Positions 52,555 to 61,007 of a DNA stretch of 64,000 nt are shown here, in pieces. Under the pieces are notes generated by a model. The model searched no databases. It saw only the letters and a program-made list of their open reading frames with translations, and had not been told where the DNA came from. Origin of the DNA: JADLBR01 sp964651705 (GTDB lineage: Bacteria > Verrucomicrobiota > Verrucomicrobiia > JADLBR01); NCBI GenBank assembly GCA_964651705.1, contig CAZYWZ010000007.1, positions 1 through 64,000 on the forward strand, written 5' to 3'. Made by a program: the position numbers and the translations under genes. The first letter of the stretch is position 1. Each line of letters starts with the position of its first letter.

Positions 52555-54024
52555 ATGGACCCATCCGCGGCCCTGATCTTCCCGCATCAGCTGTACGCGG
52601 GCCATCCCGCGCTGGACGGGGTGTCGCGCGCGGTCCTGGTCGAGGAACCGCTGCATTTCACGCAATACCGATTCCATCGCCAGAAACTCATCCTGCATCG
52701 GGCGACGATGCGACGCCTCGCGCACGACCTCCGCGGGCGCGGCCTCCGGGTGGATTACATCGAGGCGACGGAGATCGCCGAGACGGCCGGGATCGCGCGC
52801 GCGCTGCATGCCCTCGGCATCCGCTCGGCGCGCTATGTCGATCCGTGCGACGATTGGCTCGGGCGCCGGTTGGCGGGGGCCTTGAAGCAGCATCGGATCG
52901 CGGCGACGGTGCTCGACGACCCCCACTTTATGACCCCGTTCGCAGAGATACGCGATTTTGCCGCGGGCAAGGACCGCCTGCGCTTCACCGAATTCTACAT
53001 CGCGCAGCGCAGGCGGCTCGGCATCCTCATCGAGAAGGGAGGCAAGCCGACCGGCGGCCAGTGGAGTTTCGATCCGGCCAACCGCAAGAGACTGCCGCGG
53101 GACCTCGACATCCCGTTCCCGCGGCGCCCGAAGGAAGACAGTTTCGTCCGGGAGGCCAGGCGATACGTTGCGGTGCGCTTCCCTGGCGCGATCGGATCCG
53201 ACGCGGAATTCGGTTACCCGACCGACCACGCCGGCGCCGCGGCATGGCTCGGCGATTTCGTGCGCGAGCGGCTGGCACACTTCGGGGATTACGAGGACGC
53301 GATGAGCACGTCGCACGACGCGCTCTTCCACTCCGTCCTGACGCCGATGCTCAACATCGGCCTCCTTTCGCCGCGCCAAGTCGTCGATGCCGCGCTCGGC
53401 CAGGCCGGGCGCGTCCCTCTCAATTCCCTCGAGGGCTTTATCCGTCAGGTGACGGGCTGGAGGGAGTTCGTGCGCCTCGTGTACCTGACGCGGGGGCGCG
53501 CGCAGCGCACCCGCAACTTCTGGGGATTCGGCGCCGACATGCCCGCCGCGTTCTACGACGCGACCACCGGCATCGAGCCCGTCGATCACGTCATCCGGAG
53601 GGTGCTCCGCACCGGCTATTGCCATCACATAGAACGACTCATGATCCTCGGCAACTTCATGCTGCTCTGCGAGATCCGTCCCGACGCCGTGTATCGCTGG
53701 TTCATGGAGATGTTCATCGATGCCTACGACTGGGTCATGGTCCCCAACGTCTACGGCATGAGCCAGCATGCCGACGGCGGACTCATGACCACCAAGCCCT
53801 ATATCAGCGGGTCGGCCTACGTGCTTAAGATGAGCGATTTCGGGAGGGGCCCCTGGTGCCGCATCTGGGACGCCCTCTACTGGCGCTTCGTGGACCGGCA
53901 CGCGGATTTCTTCAAGGCCAACCCGCGGATGGCCATGATGGTGAAAATGAAGGAAAGACTCGGCGACCGACTCAAGGAGCATTCGCGGATCGCCGAGGCC
54001 TTCCTCACCGGGCTGCGCCGGTAG
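52555..54024 (+). CDS. photolyase/cryptochrome-related protein (DPRP, PF04244 type)
   Basis: 489 residues from ATG 52555. A TTG at 52534, 5 nt after GGAGGA, is in frame and may be the true start (7 residues longer). The N-terminal Rossmann part (LIFPHQLYAGHPAL) and helical FAD-binding part (VTGWREFVRLVY, HHIERLMILGNFMLL, DWVMVPNVYGMSQHADGG, TTKPYISGSAYV) match the bacterial (6-4) photolyase-related family. In iron-sulfur photolyases a CxxC follows the KMSDY segment; here KMSDFGRGPWCRIW lacks it, so a 4Fe-4S cluster is unlikely. Substrate lesion is not known. Confidence 0.82.
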   Translation: MDPSAALIFPHQLYAGHPALDGVSRAVLVEEPLHFTQYRFHRQKLILHRATMRRLAHDLRGRGLRVDYIEATEIAETAGIARALHALGIRSARYVDPCDDWLGRRLAGALKQHRIAATVLDDPHFMTPFAEIRDFAAGKDRLRFTEFYIAQRRRLGILIEKGGKPTGGQWSFDPANRKRLPRDLDIPFPRRPKEDSFVREARRYVAVRFPGAIGSDAEFGYPTDHAGAAAWLGDFVRERLAHFGDYEDAMSTSHDALFHSVLTPMLNIGLLSPRQVVDAALGQAGRVPLNSLEGFIRQVTGWREFVRLVYLTRGRAQRTRNFWGFGADMPAAFYDATTGIEPVDHVIRRVLRTGYCHHIERLMILGNFMLLCEIRPDAVYRWFMEMFIDAYDWVMVPNVYGMSQHADGGLMTTKPYISGSAYVLKMSDFGRGPWCRIWDALYWRFVDRHADFFKANPRMAMMVKMKERLGDRLKEHSRIAEAFLTGLRR

Positions 54025-54027
54025 CCA

Positions 54028-54254
54028 GAAACTTCATGTTGCTTGGGGAGGCGGCCCCTTTTTGGACTGCGGTGGCAGAGCGCAGCGGCGACACCGCTTT
54101 GGCGTCCGGCGGAGCCGGAACCCGCCCCAGGGCCAACGCCCGCGCTCCGCGCGGTCCCAAGGCGGTGTCGCCACCCCTCGCGGGGTTCTGCCACCGCAGT
54201 CCAAAGGGACCCATCGGGCGGATCTGAAGCTTCCCCCCGAATAATCCGGCGCGC
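54028..54254. repeat. composite intergenic repeat with core B
   Basis: Boundaries GAAACTTC (54028-54035) and GAAGCTTCCCCCCGAATAAT (54226-) enclose TTTGGACTGCGGTGGCAG (54061-54078) pairing with CTGCCACCGCAGTCCAAA (54188-54205), plus an inner stem GGCGACACCGCTTTGG/CCAAGGCGGTGTCGCC with one mismatch. It follows the photolyase stop by 3 nt and fills most of the gap 54025-54381. Confidence 0.82.
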
Positions 54255-54302
54255 GCTCGTGACACGTAGCCCCGCCCGCCAACGGGCCCGCCGCCGAGCC
54301 CA

Positions 54303-54323
54303 CTGGTTTACTTTTTTTACCAC
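54303..54323. promoter_or_regulatory. shared TGGT-N11-ACCA operator of the FAD-propeller operon
   Basis: TGGTTTACTTTTTTTACCA (54304-54322), then TTGAAGG, TATGGT 35 nt after the palindrome and GAGGAG before the GTG at 54382. Spacing and flanks match the sialidase operon site at 43206 almost base for base. Confidence 0.55.
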
Positions 54324-54381
54324 TTGAAGGGCGCTTCCCCAGGCCGCCGACCGGCCTATGGTAGCGCGAGGAGCAAACCAC

Positions 54382-57300
54382 GTGAGCGATACCCTCGCCA
54401 TCAGACGACATTGGCTACAGCGGCCCACCCTGGGGCATGTTTTCGTCCTCATCGTCTCCTCGCTGGCCGTCGCGTCCGCCGGCGCAAAGGCGCCGGAGAC
54501 CATCGACTCCGACGTCTGCGTCTACGGCGGCACATCCGGCGGTGTCGTCGCCGCCGTGCAGGCGGCCCGAATGGGCAAGCGCGCGGTGATCGCGGATCCG
54601 GGGCGCCACCTCGGCGGCATGACCGCCGGGGGCCTCAGCGCGGTGGACATCGGCGACCCGCGCAGCGTCGGGGGCATCGCGCGCGAGTACTTCACGAGGC
54701 TGGCGGCGACCGTTGGCACGGCGCTGGCCTGGGACAGGCCCTTCGAGGGCAAGGGCGGCGGGCCGGCGACCGGCGGGGCCTATGCCATCGAGCCGCACAA
54801 GGCGGAGCAGCTCTTCAACGACATGGCGCGCGAGGCGGGCGCGGGGGTCCATTTCGGGGCGCGGTTGGCCTCGGTGATCAAGGACGGCGCGCGCATCACG
54901 GGGATCGTGACGGAGGACGGCACGGTCTTCCGCGCCAGGATGTTCATCGACGCCACCTACGAGGGCGATCTCATGGCGAGGGCCGGGGTGAGCCACACCC
55001 TGATGCGCGAGGGCAACGCGAAATATGGCGAGCTCTTGAACGGCATCCACTACGCGGATAAATACCGACCCCGCACCAACCATCTTAAGCCGGGGCCGCA
55101 TGGCCGCGTGCCCGGCGGCCAGGGCGTCTGGGACCGCGATTTCCCGCTCGATCCCTATGTCGCGAAAGGCGACCCGAAGAGCGGGCTGTTGCCATTGATC
55201 CAGGATGGCGACCCCGGCACGCCCGGAGACCCCGCGCCCGGCGTGCAGGCCTACTGCTATCGGCTCTGCCTCACCACGAATCCGGCGAACATGATCCCGA
55301 TCGCGCCGCCGCCGGATTACGACCCGAAGCGTTACGAGATCGTCTCTCGTTTCATCGAGGCCTGCCTCGCCATCGGCGACGACATGGACCTGCGCTGGTT
55401 CTCGAAGCACGACCCGCTGCCGAACGACAAATGGGACTTCAACACCGCCACCTTCGGCGGCAACCTCCCCGGAGCCTCGCACGCGTGGCCAGAGGCCACT
55501 TACGCGGAACGCGAAAGGATCGCCAAAGAGCACGAGGACTACCACCGCGGGCTGCTGCACTTCCTGGCCACCGATCCGCGCGTCCCCGAAAAGGTGCGCG
55601 CGGACATGCGGCGCTTCGGCCTCCCCAGGGACGAGTTCACCGACAACGGCGGCTGGCCCCACCAGATCTACGTCCGCCAGGGCCGCCGCATGGTCTCCGG
55701 CCTCGTGATGACCGAACACCACACCTTCGGCAGAGAGATCGCCCCAAATTCCGTCGGCCTGGGCTCCTACGGCACCGACGTCCACGAGATCCGCCGCATC
55801 GCCAGGGACGGCGTCGTCGCCCGCGAGGGCAAGATCGCCACCGGACGCGACGGCGCCCCGCCCTACCCCATCGGCTATGGCGCGATCGTGCCAAGGCCCG
55901 AGGAATGCGAGAACCTCTTCGTCACCTTCGCGCTCTCCGCCAGCCACACCGCCTTCGCCAGCATCCGCATGGAGCCCGTCTTCATGTGCCTCAGCCAATC
56001 CGCAGCCACCGCCGCCTGCCAGGCCATGGAGGATCGTGTTCCCGTGCAGCAAGTGGACTACGCGAGGTTGCGCGAGCGCTTGGCGAAAGACGGCCAGGTC
56101 CTCGAATGGAGCCAACCGGCCAGGCTGCCGCCGGATGTTCCGCCGAAAACGGGCTCCGTTCCGCCCGCCTCGCGCATCCCCGCACTTCAGGATTTGCCGC
56201 TTCTCTTTGCCGACGACAGCGGGGTCGCCTCAAGCGCGGGCGTCGTCCGAACCACGCATCCCGCCAAGACGCGAACGGCTCCCGTGATCGAGGCCGATCG
56301 TCCATGGGAGGGTGAGCGCGTCTATGTTTATGGCTCGGTGTATGCCGACGCACCTGCCGGCCCGTTGCGCCTTTGGTATATGTCCTTCCCCAACTATGTC
56401 TTGCATGCCACCTCGCGAGACGGCGTGAATTGGCTAAAGCCGTCGCTCGACCTGCTCCCGTTCAAGGACTCGACCGAGAACAATATCGTCCACAAGATCC
56501 ACAGCCCCAGCGTGCTGCTGGACGCGCGCGAGCCCGACCCGGCGAAGCGCTACAAATTGCTCGGATCAAAATCCGGCGGCTATCACGCCGCGTTCTCCGC
56601 CGATGGCTTGCGCTGGACCGCCTATCCGAAAAATCCCGTGCTGCAAAACTCGGATACGATCACGCTCACGCAACATCCGGCCACAGACGAGTATCTGGCG
56701 TTCCACAAGCGCCCCGCCAAAGTCCGGGGTTTTGGCCGGCGCGTGATCTGGTTGGCGCGGAGCCGCGATTTTCAGGAATGGAGCGAGCCCGAGCTGGTCT
56801 TCGCGCCCGACGCGAAGGATGACGCATGGGCCAACGGCCCGGACCAGCGCACCGAGGTCTACAGCATGTCGGTGTATCCGCACGCCGCCGGGTTCATCGG
56901 TTTGCCCGCCATCTTTCGCCTCACCAAGCGCCTGCCCAAGAACGAGGCATCTCCCGGCCAAAGCCCCGACGACGGCCCGATCGATGTCCAGCTTGCCACG
57001 AGCGCCGACGGCCGCGCGTGGATGCGCCCGGAACCGCGGTTGAACGTGATCCCGCGCGGCGCGCCCGGGACCTTTGATGGCGGCTCCATCCTCGGCGTTT
57101 CCAGCACCGCGGCGCATGTCGGCGAGGCGACGTGGGTTTACTATACGGCGATGACCACGACCCACGGCGGGCCGATTCCGCCCAAGCGCATGAGCATCGG
57201 CCACGCCGAGTGGCGCCGACACGGTTTTGTCTCGCTCGATGCCGCCGGGCTTGGCCGCGTCGAGACGAAACCCTTGTGGCTGGGCGCACCATCGCTGATC

Positions 57301-57531
57301 ATCAATGCCGATGCCAGCCGAGGCCAATTGCGCGTGGCCTTGCTCGAAGCCGACGGTCGCGCCATCGCGGGCTGCGACTTGGAAGACTGCGAGCCGCTGC
57401 GCGCCGACGCCACTCGATGGACCGCGCGCTGGCGATCAAATGCCACGCCGCCGACGGACCGGCCGCTGCAAATCGTAATTGAAATGACCAACTGCCGCTT
57501 GTTCAGCATTTCGACCGCGACCCCGACATGA
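54382..57531 (+). CDS. secreted fusion: FAD oxidoreductase (PF12831-like) + GH32/43-like propeller
   Basis: 1049 residues from a GTG with GAGGAG 8 nt upstream. A signal segment (about 15-36) leads to an FAD-dependent oxidoreductase (about 44-575): dinucleotide loop GGTSGG (49-54), HLGGMTAGGLSAVD, FIDATYEGDLMARAG, and a C-terminal FAVTFALSASHTAFASIRMEP-type FAD block. After a Pro-rich linker (about 578-600) a five-bladed propeller domain (about 600-1049) follows, clearly paralogous to the stand-alone protein at 61004 (RLWYMSFPNYVLHATSRDGVNW, SDTITLTQHPATDEYLAFHKR). Such domains are usually separate genes. A plausible role is oxidation of a sugar followed by glycoside cleavage in one secreted enzyme. 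The stop overlaps the next gene (ATGA). Confidence 0.8.
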   Translation: MSDTLAIRRHWLQRPTLGHVFVLIVSSLAVASAGAKAPETIDSDVCVYGGTSGGVVAAVQAARMGKRAVIADPGRHLGGMTAGGLSAVDIGDPRSVGGIAREYFTRLAATVGTALAWDRPFEGKGGGPATGGAYAIEPHKAEQLFNDMAREAGAGVHFGARLASVIKDGARITGIVTEDGTVFRARMFIDATYEGDLMARAGVSHTLMREGNAKYGELLNGIHYADKYRPRTNHLKPGPHGRVPGGQGVWDRDFPLDPYVAKGDPKSGLLPLIQDGDPGTPGDPAPGVQAYCYRLCLTTNPANMIPIAPPPDYDPKRYEIVSRFIEACLAIGDDMDLRWFSKHDPLPNDKWDFNTATFGGNLPGASHAWPEATYAERERIAKEHEDYHRGLLHFLATDPRVPEKVRADMRRFGLPRDEFTDNGGWPHQIYVRQGRRMVSGLVMTEHHTFGREIAPNSVGLGSYGTDVHEIRRIARDGVVAREGKIATGRDGAPPYPIGYGAIVPRPEECENLFVTFALSASHTAFASIRMEPVFMCLSQSAATAACQAMEDRVPVQQVDYARLRERLAKDGQVLEWSQPARLPPDVPPKTGSVPPASRIPALQDLPLLFADDSGVASSAGVVRTTHPAKTRTAPVIEADRPWEGERVYVYGSVYADAPAGPLRLWYMSFPNYVLHATSRDGVNWLKPSLDLLPFKDSTENNIVHKIHSPSVLLDAREPDPAKRYKLLGSKSGGYHAAFSADGLRWTAYPKNPVLQNSDTITLTQHPATDEYLAFHKRPAKVRGFGRRVIWLARSRDFQEWSEPELVFAPDAKDDAWANGPDQRTEVYSMSVYPHAAGFIGLPAIFRLTKRLPKNEASPGQSPDDGPIDVQLATSADGRAWMRPEPRLNVIPRGAPGTFDGGSILGVSSTAAHVGEATWVYYTAMTTTHGGPIPPKRMSIGHAEWRRHGFVSLDAAGLGRVETKPLWLGAPSLIINADASRGQLRVALLEADGRAIAGCDLEDCEPLRADATRWTARWRSNATPPTDRPLQIVIEMTNCRLFSISTATPT

Positions 57532-60500
57532 AACCGATCCTCACCCTCCTCTTCATCTGGGCGTCCTCCGCCATCGCGGGCCCGTTGCCAACGGTGGACC
57601 TCTCGCGGCAAACCGCCCGCCAGGTCGTCATCGCCCGGGGCACGCCAGAGGTCTATCAGGGCCACCCGACCACCCTGCTGATGCCGGACGGCAAGACGAT
57701 GTTCTGCGTCTGGACGCTCAACCACGGCGGGCCGTGCGGCCCGATGAAGCGCAGCGACGACGGCGGACTCACCTGGAGCGAGCTGCTCCCCGTCCCAGAG
57801 AATTGGACCGCGGTCAAGAATTGCCCCGCCATCTATCGCCTCATCGATCCGCAGGGCGTCGCCCGCCTATTCGTCTTCGCCGGACAGGGACCGGACGGCG
57901 CCATGCACCAATCCATCTCCACCGACGATGGCAAGACCTGGGGCCCCATGCGAAGCAACGGCCTCACCTCCGTGATGCCGTTCTGCACGATCGTGCCGGT
58001 GGAGGGCGGCAAGAAGCTCATCGGCCTCACCAACATCCGCCGCCCCGGCGAGACCAAGGACCCGAGGTCCAACGTTGTGGCGCAGAGCGAGTCCACCGAT
58101 GGCGGGCTTACCTGGAGCCCGTGGCGCATTCTCGTGGACCACGGCGACCTGAAACCCTGCGAGCCGGAGGTGGTCCGCTCACCCGACGGCAAGCAGCTCC
58201 TCTGCCTCCTGCGCGAGAACGTCCGCACCGAGCCCGGCCACTTCATCACCAGCGATAACGAGGGCCGCACCTGGACGCCGCTCAAGGACCTGCCCCCCGG
58301 CCTGCATGGCGACCGCCACAAGGCCGCCTACGCTCCAGACGGCAGACTCGTCGTCTGCTTCCGCGACATGGGCGCCGCCAGCCCCACGAAAAGTCATTTC
58401 GTCGCCTGGGTGGGCCGCTACGAGGACATCGTCGAAGGGCGAGGCGGCCAGTATAAGATCAAGCTGCTGCACAGCCACAAAGGAAGCGACTGCGGCTACC
58501 CCGGCCTAGAGGTGCTGCCCGGCGGAACCCTCGTCGCCACGACCTACGTCAAATATCGCCCAGGCCCCGAACAGAATTCCGTGGTCAGCGCCCGCTTCAC
58601 CCTGGCGGAGACCGACAAGGCGGAAAAACAGACCCGCGCTGCCCCCGCGGCAAAAGTCGCAGGGCTCGTGCTGGACGATGCCGCGGCGACTTGCACGGGC
58701 CCCTGGGTGATCAGCACGCGCCTCGACCCGCTGGCGGGCGACAACTACCGCCACGACAACCGCACGAAGAAGCAACCCGCCACCGCAACCTTCACCCCCG
58801 AGATTCCCGAGGCGGGCCGCTACGAGGTGCGCCTGTTGTACGTGGCCGCCAGCAATCGCGCCACGAACGCCACCATCACCATCCGAACCGCCGACGGCGA
58901 AAAGACCGTGCCTCTAAACCAGCGCCTGCCCTGCCTGGAAGATGGGATCCCTCGCGCGCTCGGCGTGTTTGCGTTTGCGAAGGGAAAGTCCGGCTCCATC
59001 GAAATCTCCAATGCAGGCGCGAATGGTCATGTCGTGGTGGACGGCCTGCAGCTCGTGCCCGAGGCCGAGGCCAAGGCGGAGCGCAACACGCGTGCCGACG
59101 CGGGTTTTCCGTTCCGAACCGGCGCGCCCGTTCCCACCAAGATCCCCCCACCGATGCTGCTGAAATCGGCGGCAAACGCACAGGACGTGGACGGGAAGAC
59201 GTATGACCTCGTCGTCATCGGCGGCACGCCGGGCGGCATCGCCTGCGCGGTGCGCGCGGCCCGCGAGGGGCTGAGCGTGCTCCTGGTGAATCATACGCGG
59301 CACCTTGGCGGCTTCATGACCAGCGGCGCGGGCGGCTGGGAGGCCCCGTATGACGGCCTGCGCTCGCCCCTGTATGCCGAGATGCGCACCGCTGCCGCAG
59401 AATACTACCGCAGGACCTACGGCGAAGGCTCGCCGCAGCATCTCGCCTCACTCCCCAGCGCAACGAGTCGCGCGCACATCGACCGCCCGAAAATCGAGCC
59501 GCGCATCGCCGAGATGCTATTCAATCAGATGGTGGGGCGTGAAAAAAGGCTGACCGTCCTGCTCGGGCATATCGTCGCCCGCGCGGACCGCGAGGTCCCG
59601 TTGTTGAAGTCCATCACGCTCGAACCCACGCATGGTGACGGAGCAACCAAAGTCAGCGCCCGGGTCTTTGCCGACGCCATGTATGAGGGCGACCTCATGG
59701 CCGCCGCGGGCGTGACGACTCAAATCGGCCGCGAGGCGCGCAGCCAATACAACGAGCCGCATGCCGGGGTCATCTACACCAAGGAGCGCCACAAGGAGCC
59801 GGGCCAGCGCGGATTCCCCAAGGACGCCGACGAGGGCCGCCTGAATATCCGCTACAACAGCCACGCCACCGGTGAGATCGTGGAGGGGCCGCACAGCGGC
59901 GAGGCCGACGGCTCGGTGATGGCCTACAACTACCGCCTCATACTCACCCGGGACCCGGCGAACCGGGTCATGGTGGAAAAGCCCGCCAACTATGATGTCG
60001 CCATCGCCAAGGCCGCCGCCAGCGGCGGCTTCGTCCCTAACCTCCCAAACGACAAGGTCGCCTGGAATGGCGGACGACTGATCGGCCCCCAGAATGACTA
60101 TCCGGCCGGCGATTGGCCCACGCGCGAGCGAATCTCGAGGCAATATCTCGACGCGATGCGGATGCGCCTCTGGTGGATGCAAAATGGTCCCGATGCGCCC
60201 GCCGCCGAACGCCAAAAATTCGCGGGCTACGGGCTCGCCGCCGACGAATTCCCCGACAACCACCACGCCCCCTACGAGATCTATGTCCGCGAGGCGCGCC
60301 GGCTAGTCGGACGCTACGTCTTCAAAGAGCAGGACAACAAGGTCGCGCCCGGCATTGCGCGCACCCCCATTCACGCCGACAGCATCGCCATCACCGACTG
60401 GCCCGTGGATTCTGTGGCCTGCCTGCCACGCAAGGCGCCCGGCTCCAATCTGGACGGCATCTTCTTCCTCGGCGAAGAAACCCGGCCCGCGCAGGTGCCG

Positions 60501-61007
60501 TATCGCAGCCTGCTGCCGGAGGAACTGGACAACCTCCTGGTGCCCGTGGCCCTCTCCGCGTCGCACGTCGGCTGGGGCGCGATCCGCCTGGAGCCGGTGT
60601 GGATGCAAACCGGCGAGAGTGCCGGTTTCGCCGCCGCGCTCGCGGTGAGGAACAACACCACCCCCGCGCAACTCGACACCGACCGCCTTCTACGCACGCT
60701 CGCCATGAGCCACGTCATGATCAGCTTCTTCAATGACGTGGACGTGCGCGACGACGACGACTGGATTCCCGCCGCGCAATACTTCGGCACGAAAGGTTTC
60801 TTCGCGGGCTACGACGCCCGCCCCAACGATCCTCTCACCGAGGCCGAGCGCGAGGTATGGCAGCAAGGCTTCAGCCAATTCCAGCAGGGCACCCTCGACC
60901 CCGCCAAGCTCGCCGCCGCGGTCCATGCGGCGGAGAAGATGCAATCGCCGACCACCGGCGAAACGCGCGGCCCATTTTTGCTTGCGCTCTGGAACTCAGT
61001 AAAATGA
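57528..61007 (+). CDS. secreted fusion: sialidase-like propeller + golvesin-like domain + FAD oxidoreductase
   Basis: 1159 residues. A signal peptide (1-17) and a sialidase-like propeller (about 25-365) with Asp boxes SDDGGLTW, STDDGKTW, STDGGLTW and SDNEGRTW come first. A golvesin/xanthan-lyase-type beta domain follows (about 380-520; ATFTPEIPEAGRYEVRLLYV, GSIEISNAGANGHVVVDGLQ). The FAD oxidoreductase (about 558-1130) has YDLVVIGGTPGGIACAVRAA, HLGGFMTSGAGGW, FADAMYEGDLMAAAG and LLVPVALSASHVGWGAIRLE. The domain order is the reverse of the upstream fusion. Its FAD part is paralogous to the gene at 62725. ATGA overlaps join it to both neighbours, giving one translational unit. Confidence 0.82.
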   Translation: MKPILTLLFIWASSAIAGPLPTVDLSRQTARQVVIARGTPEVYQGHPTTLLMPDGKTMFCVWTLNHGGPCGPMKRSDDGGLTWSELLPVPENWTAVKNCPAIYRLIDPQGVARLFVFAGQGPDGAMHQSISTDDGKTWGPMRSNGLTSVMPFCTIVPVEGGKKLIGLTNIRRPGETKDPRSNVVAQSESTDGGLTWSPWRILVDHGDLKPCEPEVVRSPDGKQLLCLLRENVRTEPGHFITSDNEGRTWTPLKDLPPGLHGDRHKAAYAPDGRLVVCFRDMGAASPTKSHFVAWVGRYEDIVEGRGGQYKIKLLHSHKGSDCGYPGLEVLPGGTLVATTYVKYRPGPEQNSVVSARFTLAETDKAEKQTRAAPAAKVAGLVLDDAAATCTGPWVISTRLDPLAGDNYRHDNRTKKQPATATFTPEIPEAGRYEVRLLYVAASNRATNATITIRTADGEKTVPLNQRLPCLEDGIPRALGVFAFAKGKSGSIEISNAGANGHVVVDGLQLVPEAEAKAERNTRADAGFPFRTGAPVPTKIPPPMLLKSAANAQDVDGKTYDLVVIGGTPGGIACAVRAAREGLSVLLVNHTRHLGGFMTSGAGGWEAPYDGLRSPLYAEMRTAAAEYYRRTYGEGSPQHLASLPSATSRAHIDRPKIEPRIAEMLFNQMVGREKRLTVLLGHIVARADREVPLLKSITLEPTHGDGATKVSARVFADAMYEGDLMAAAGVTTQIGREARSQYNEPHAGVIYTKERHKEPGQRGFPKDADEGRLNIRYNSHATGEIVEGPHSGEADGSVMAYNYRLILTRDPANRVMVEKPANYDVAIAKAAASGGFVPNLPNDKVAWNGGRLIGPQNDYPAGDWPTRERISRQYLDAMRMRLWWMQNGPDAPAAERQKFAGYGLAADEFPDNHHAPYEIYVREARRLVGRYVFKEQDNKVAPGIARTPIHADSIAITDWPVDSVACLPRKAPGSNLDGIFFLGEETRPAQVPYRSLLPEELDNLLVPVALSASHVGWGAIRLEPVWMQTGESAGFAAALAVRNNTTPAQLDTDRLLRTLAMSHVMISFFNDVDVRDDDDWIPAAQYFGTKGFFAGYDARPNDPLTEAEREVWQQGFSQFQQGTLDPAKLAAAVHAAEKMQSPTTGETRGPFLLALWNSVK

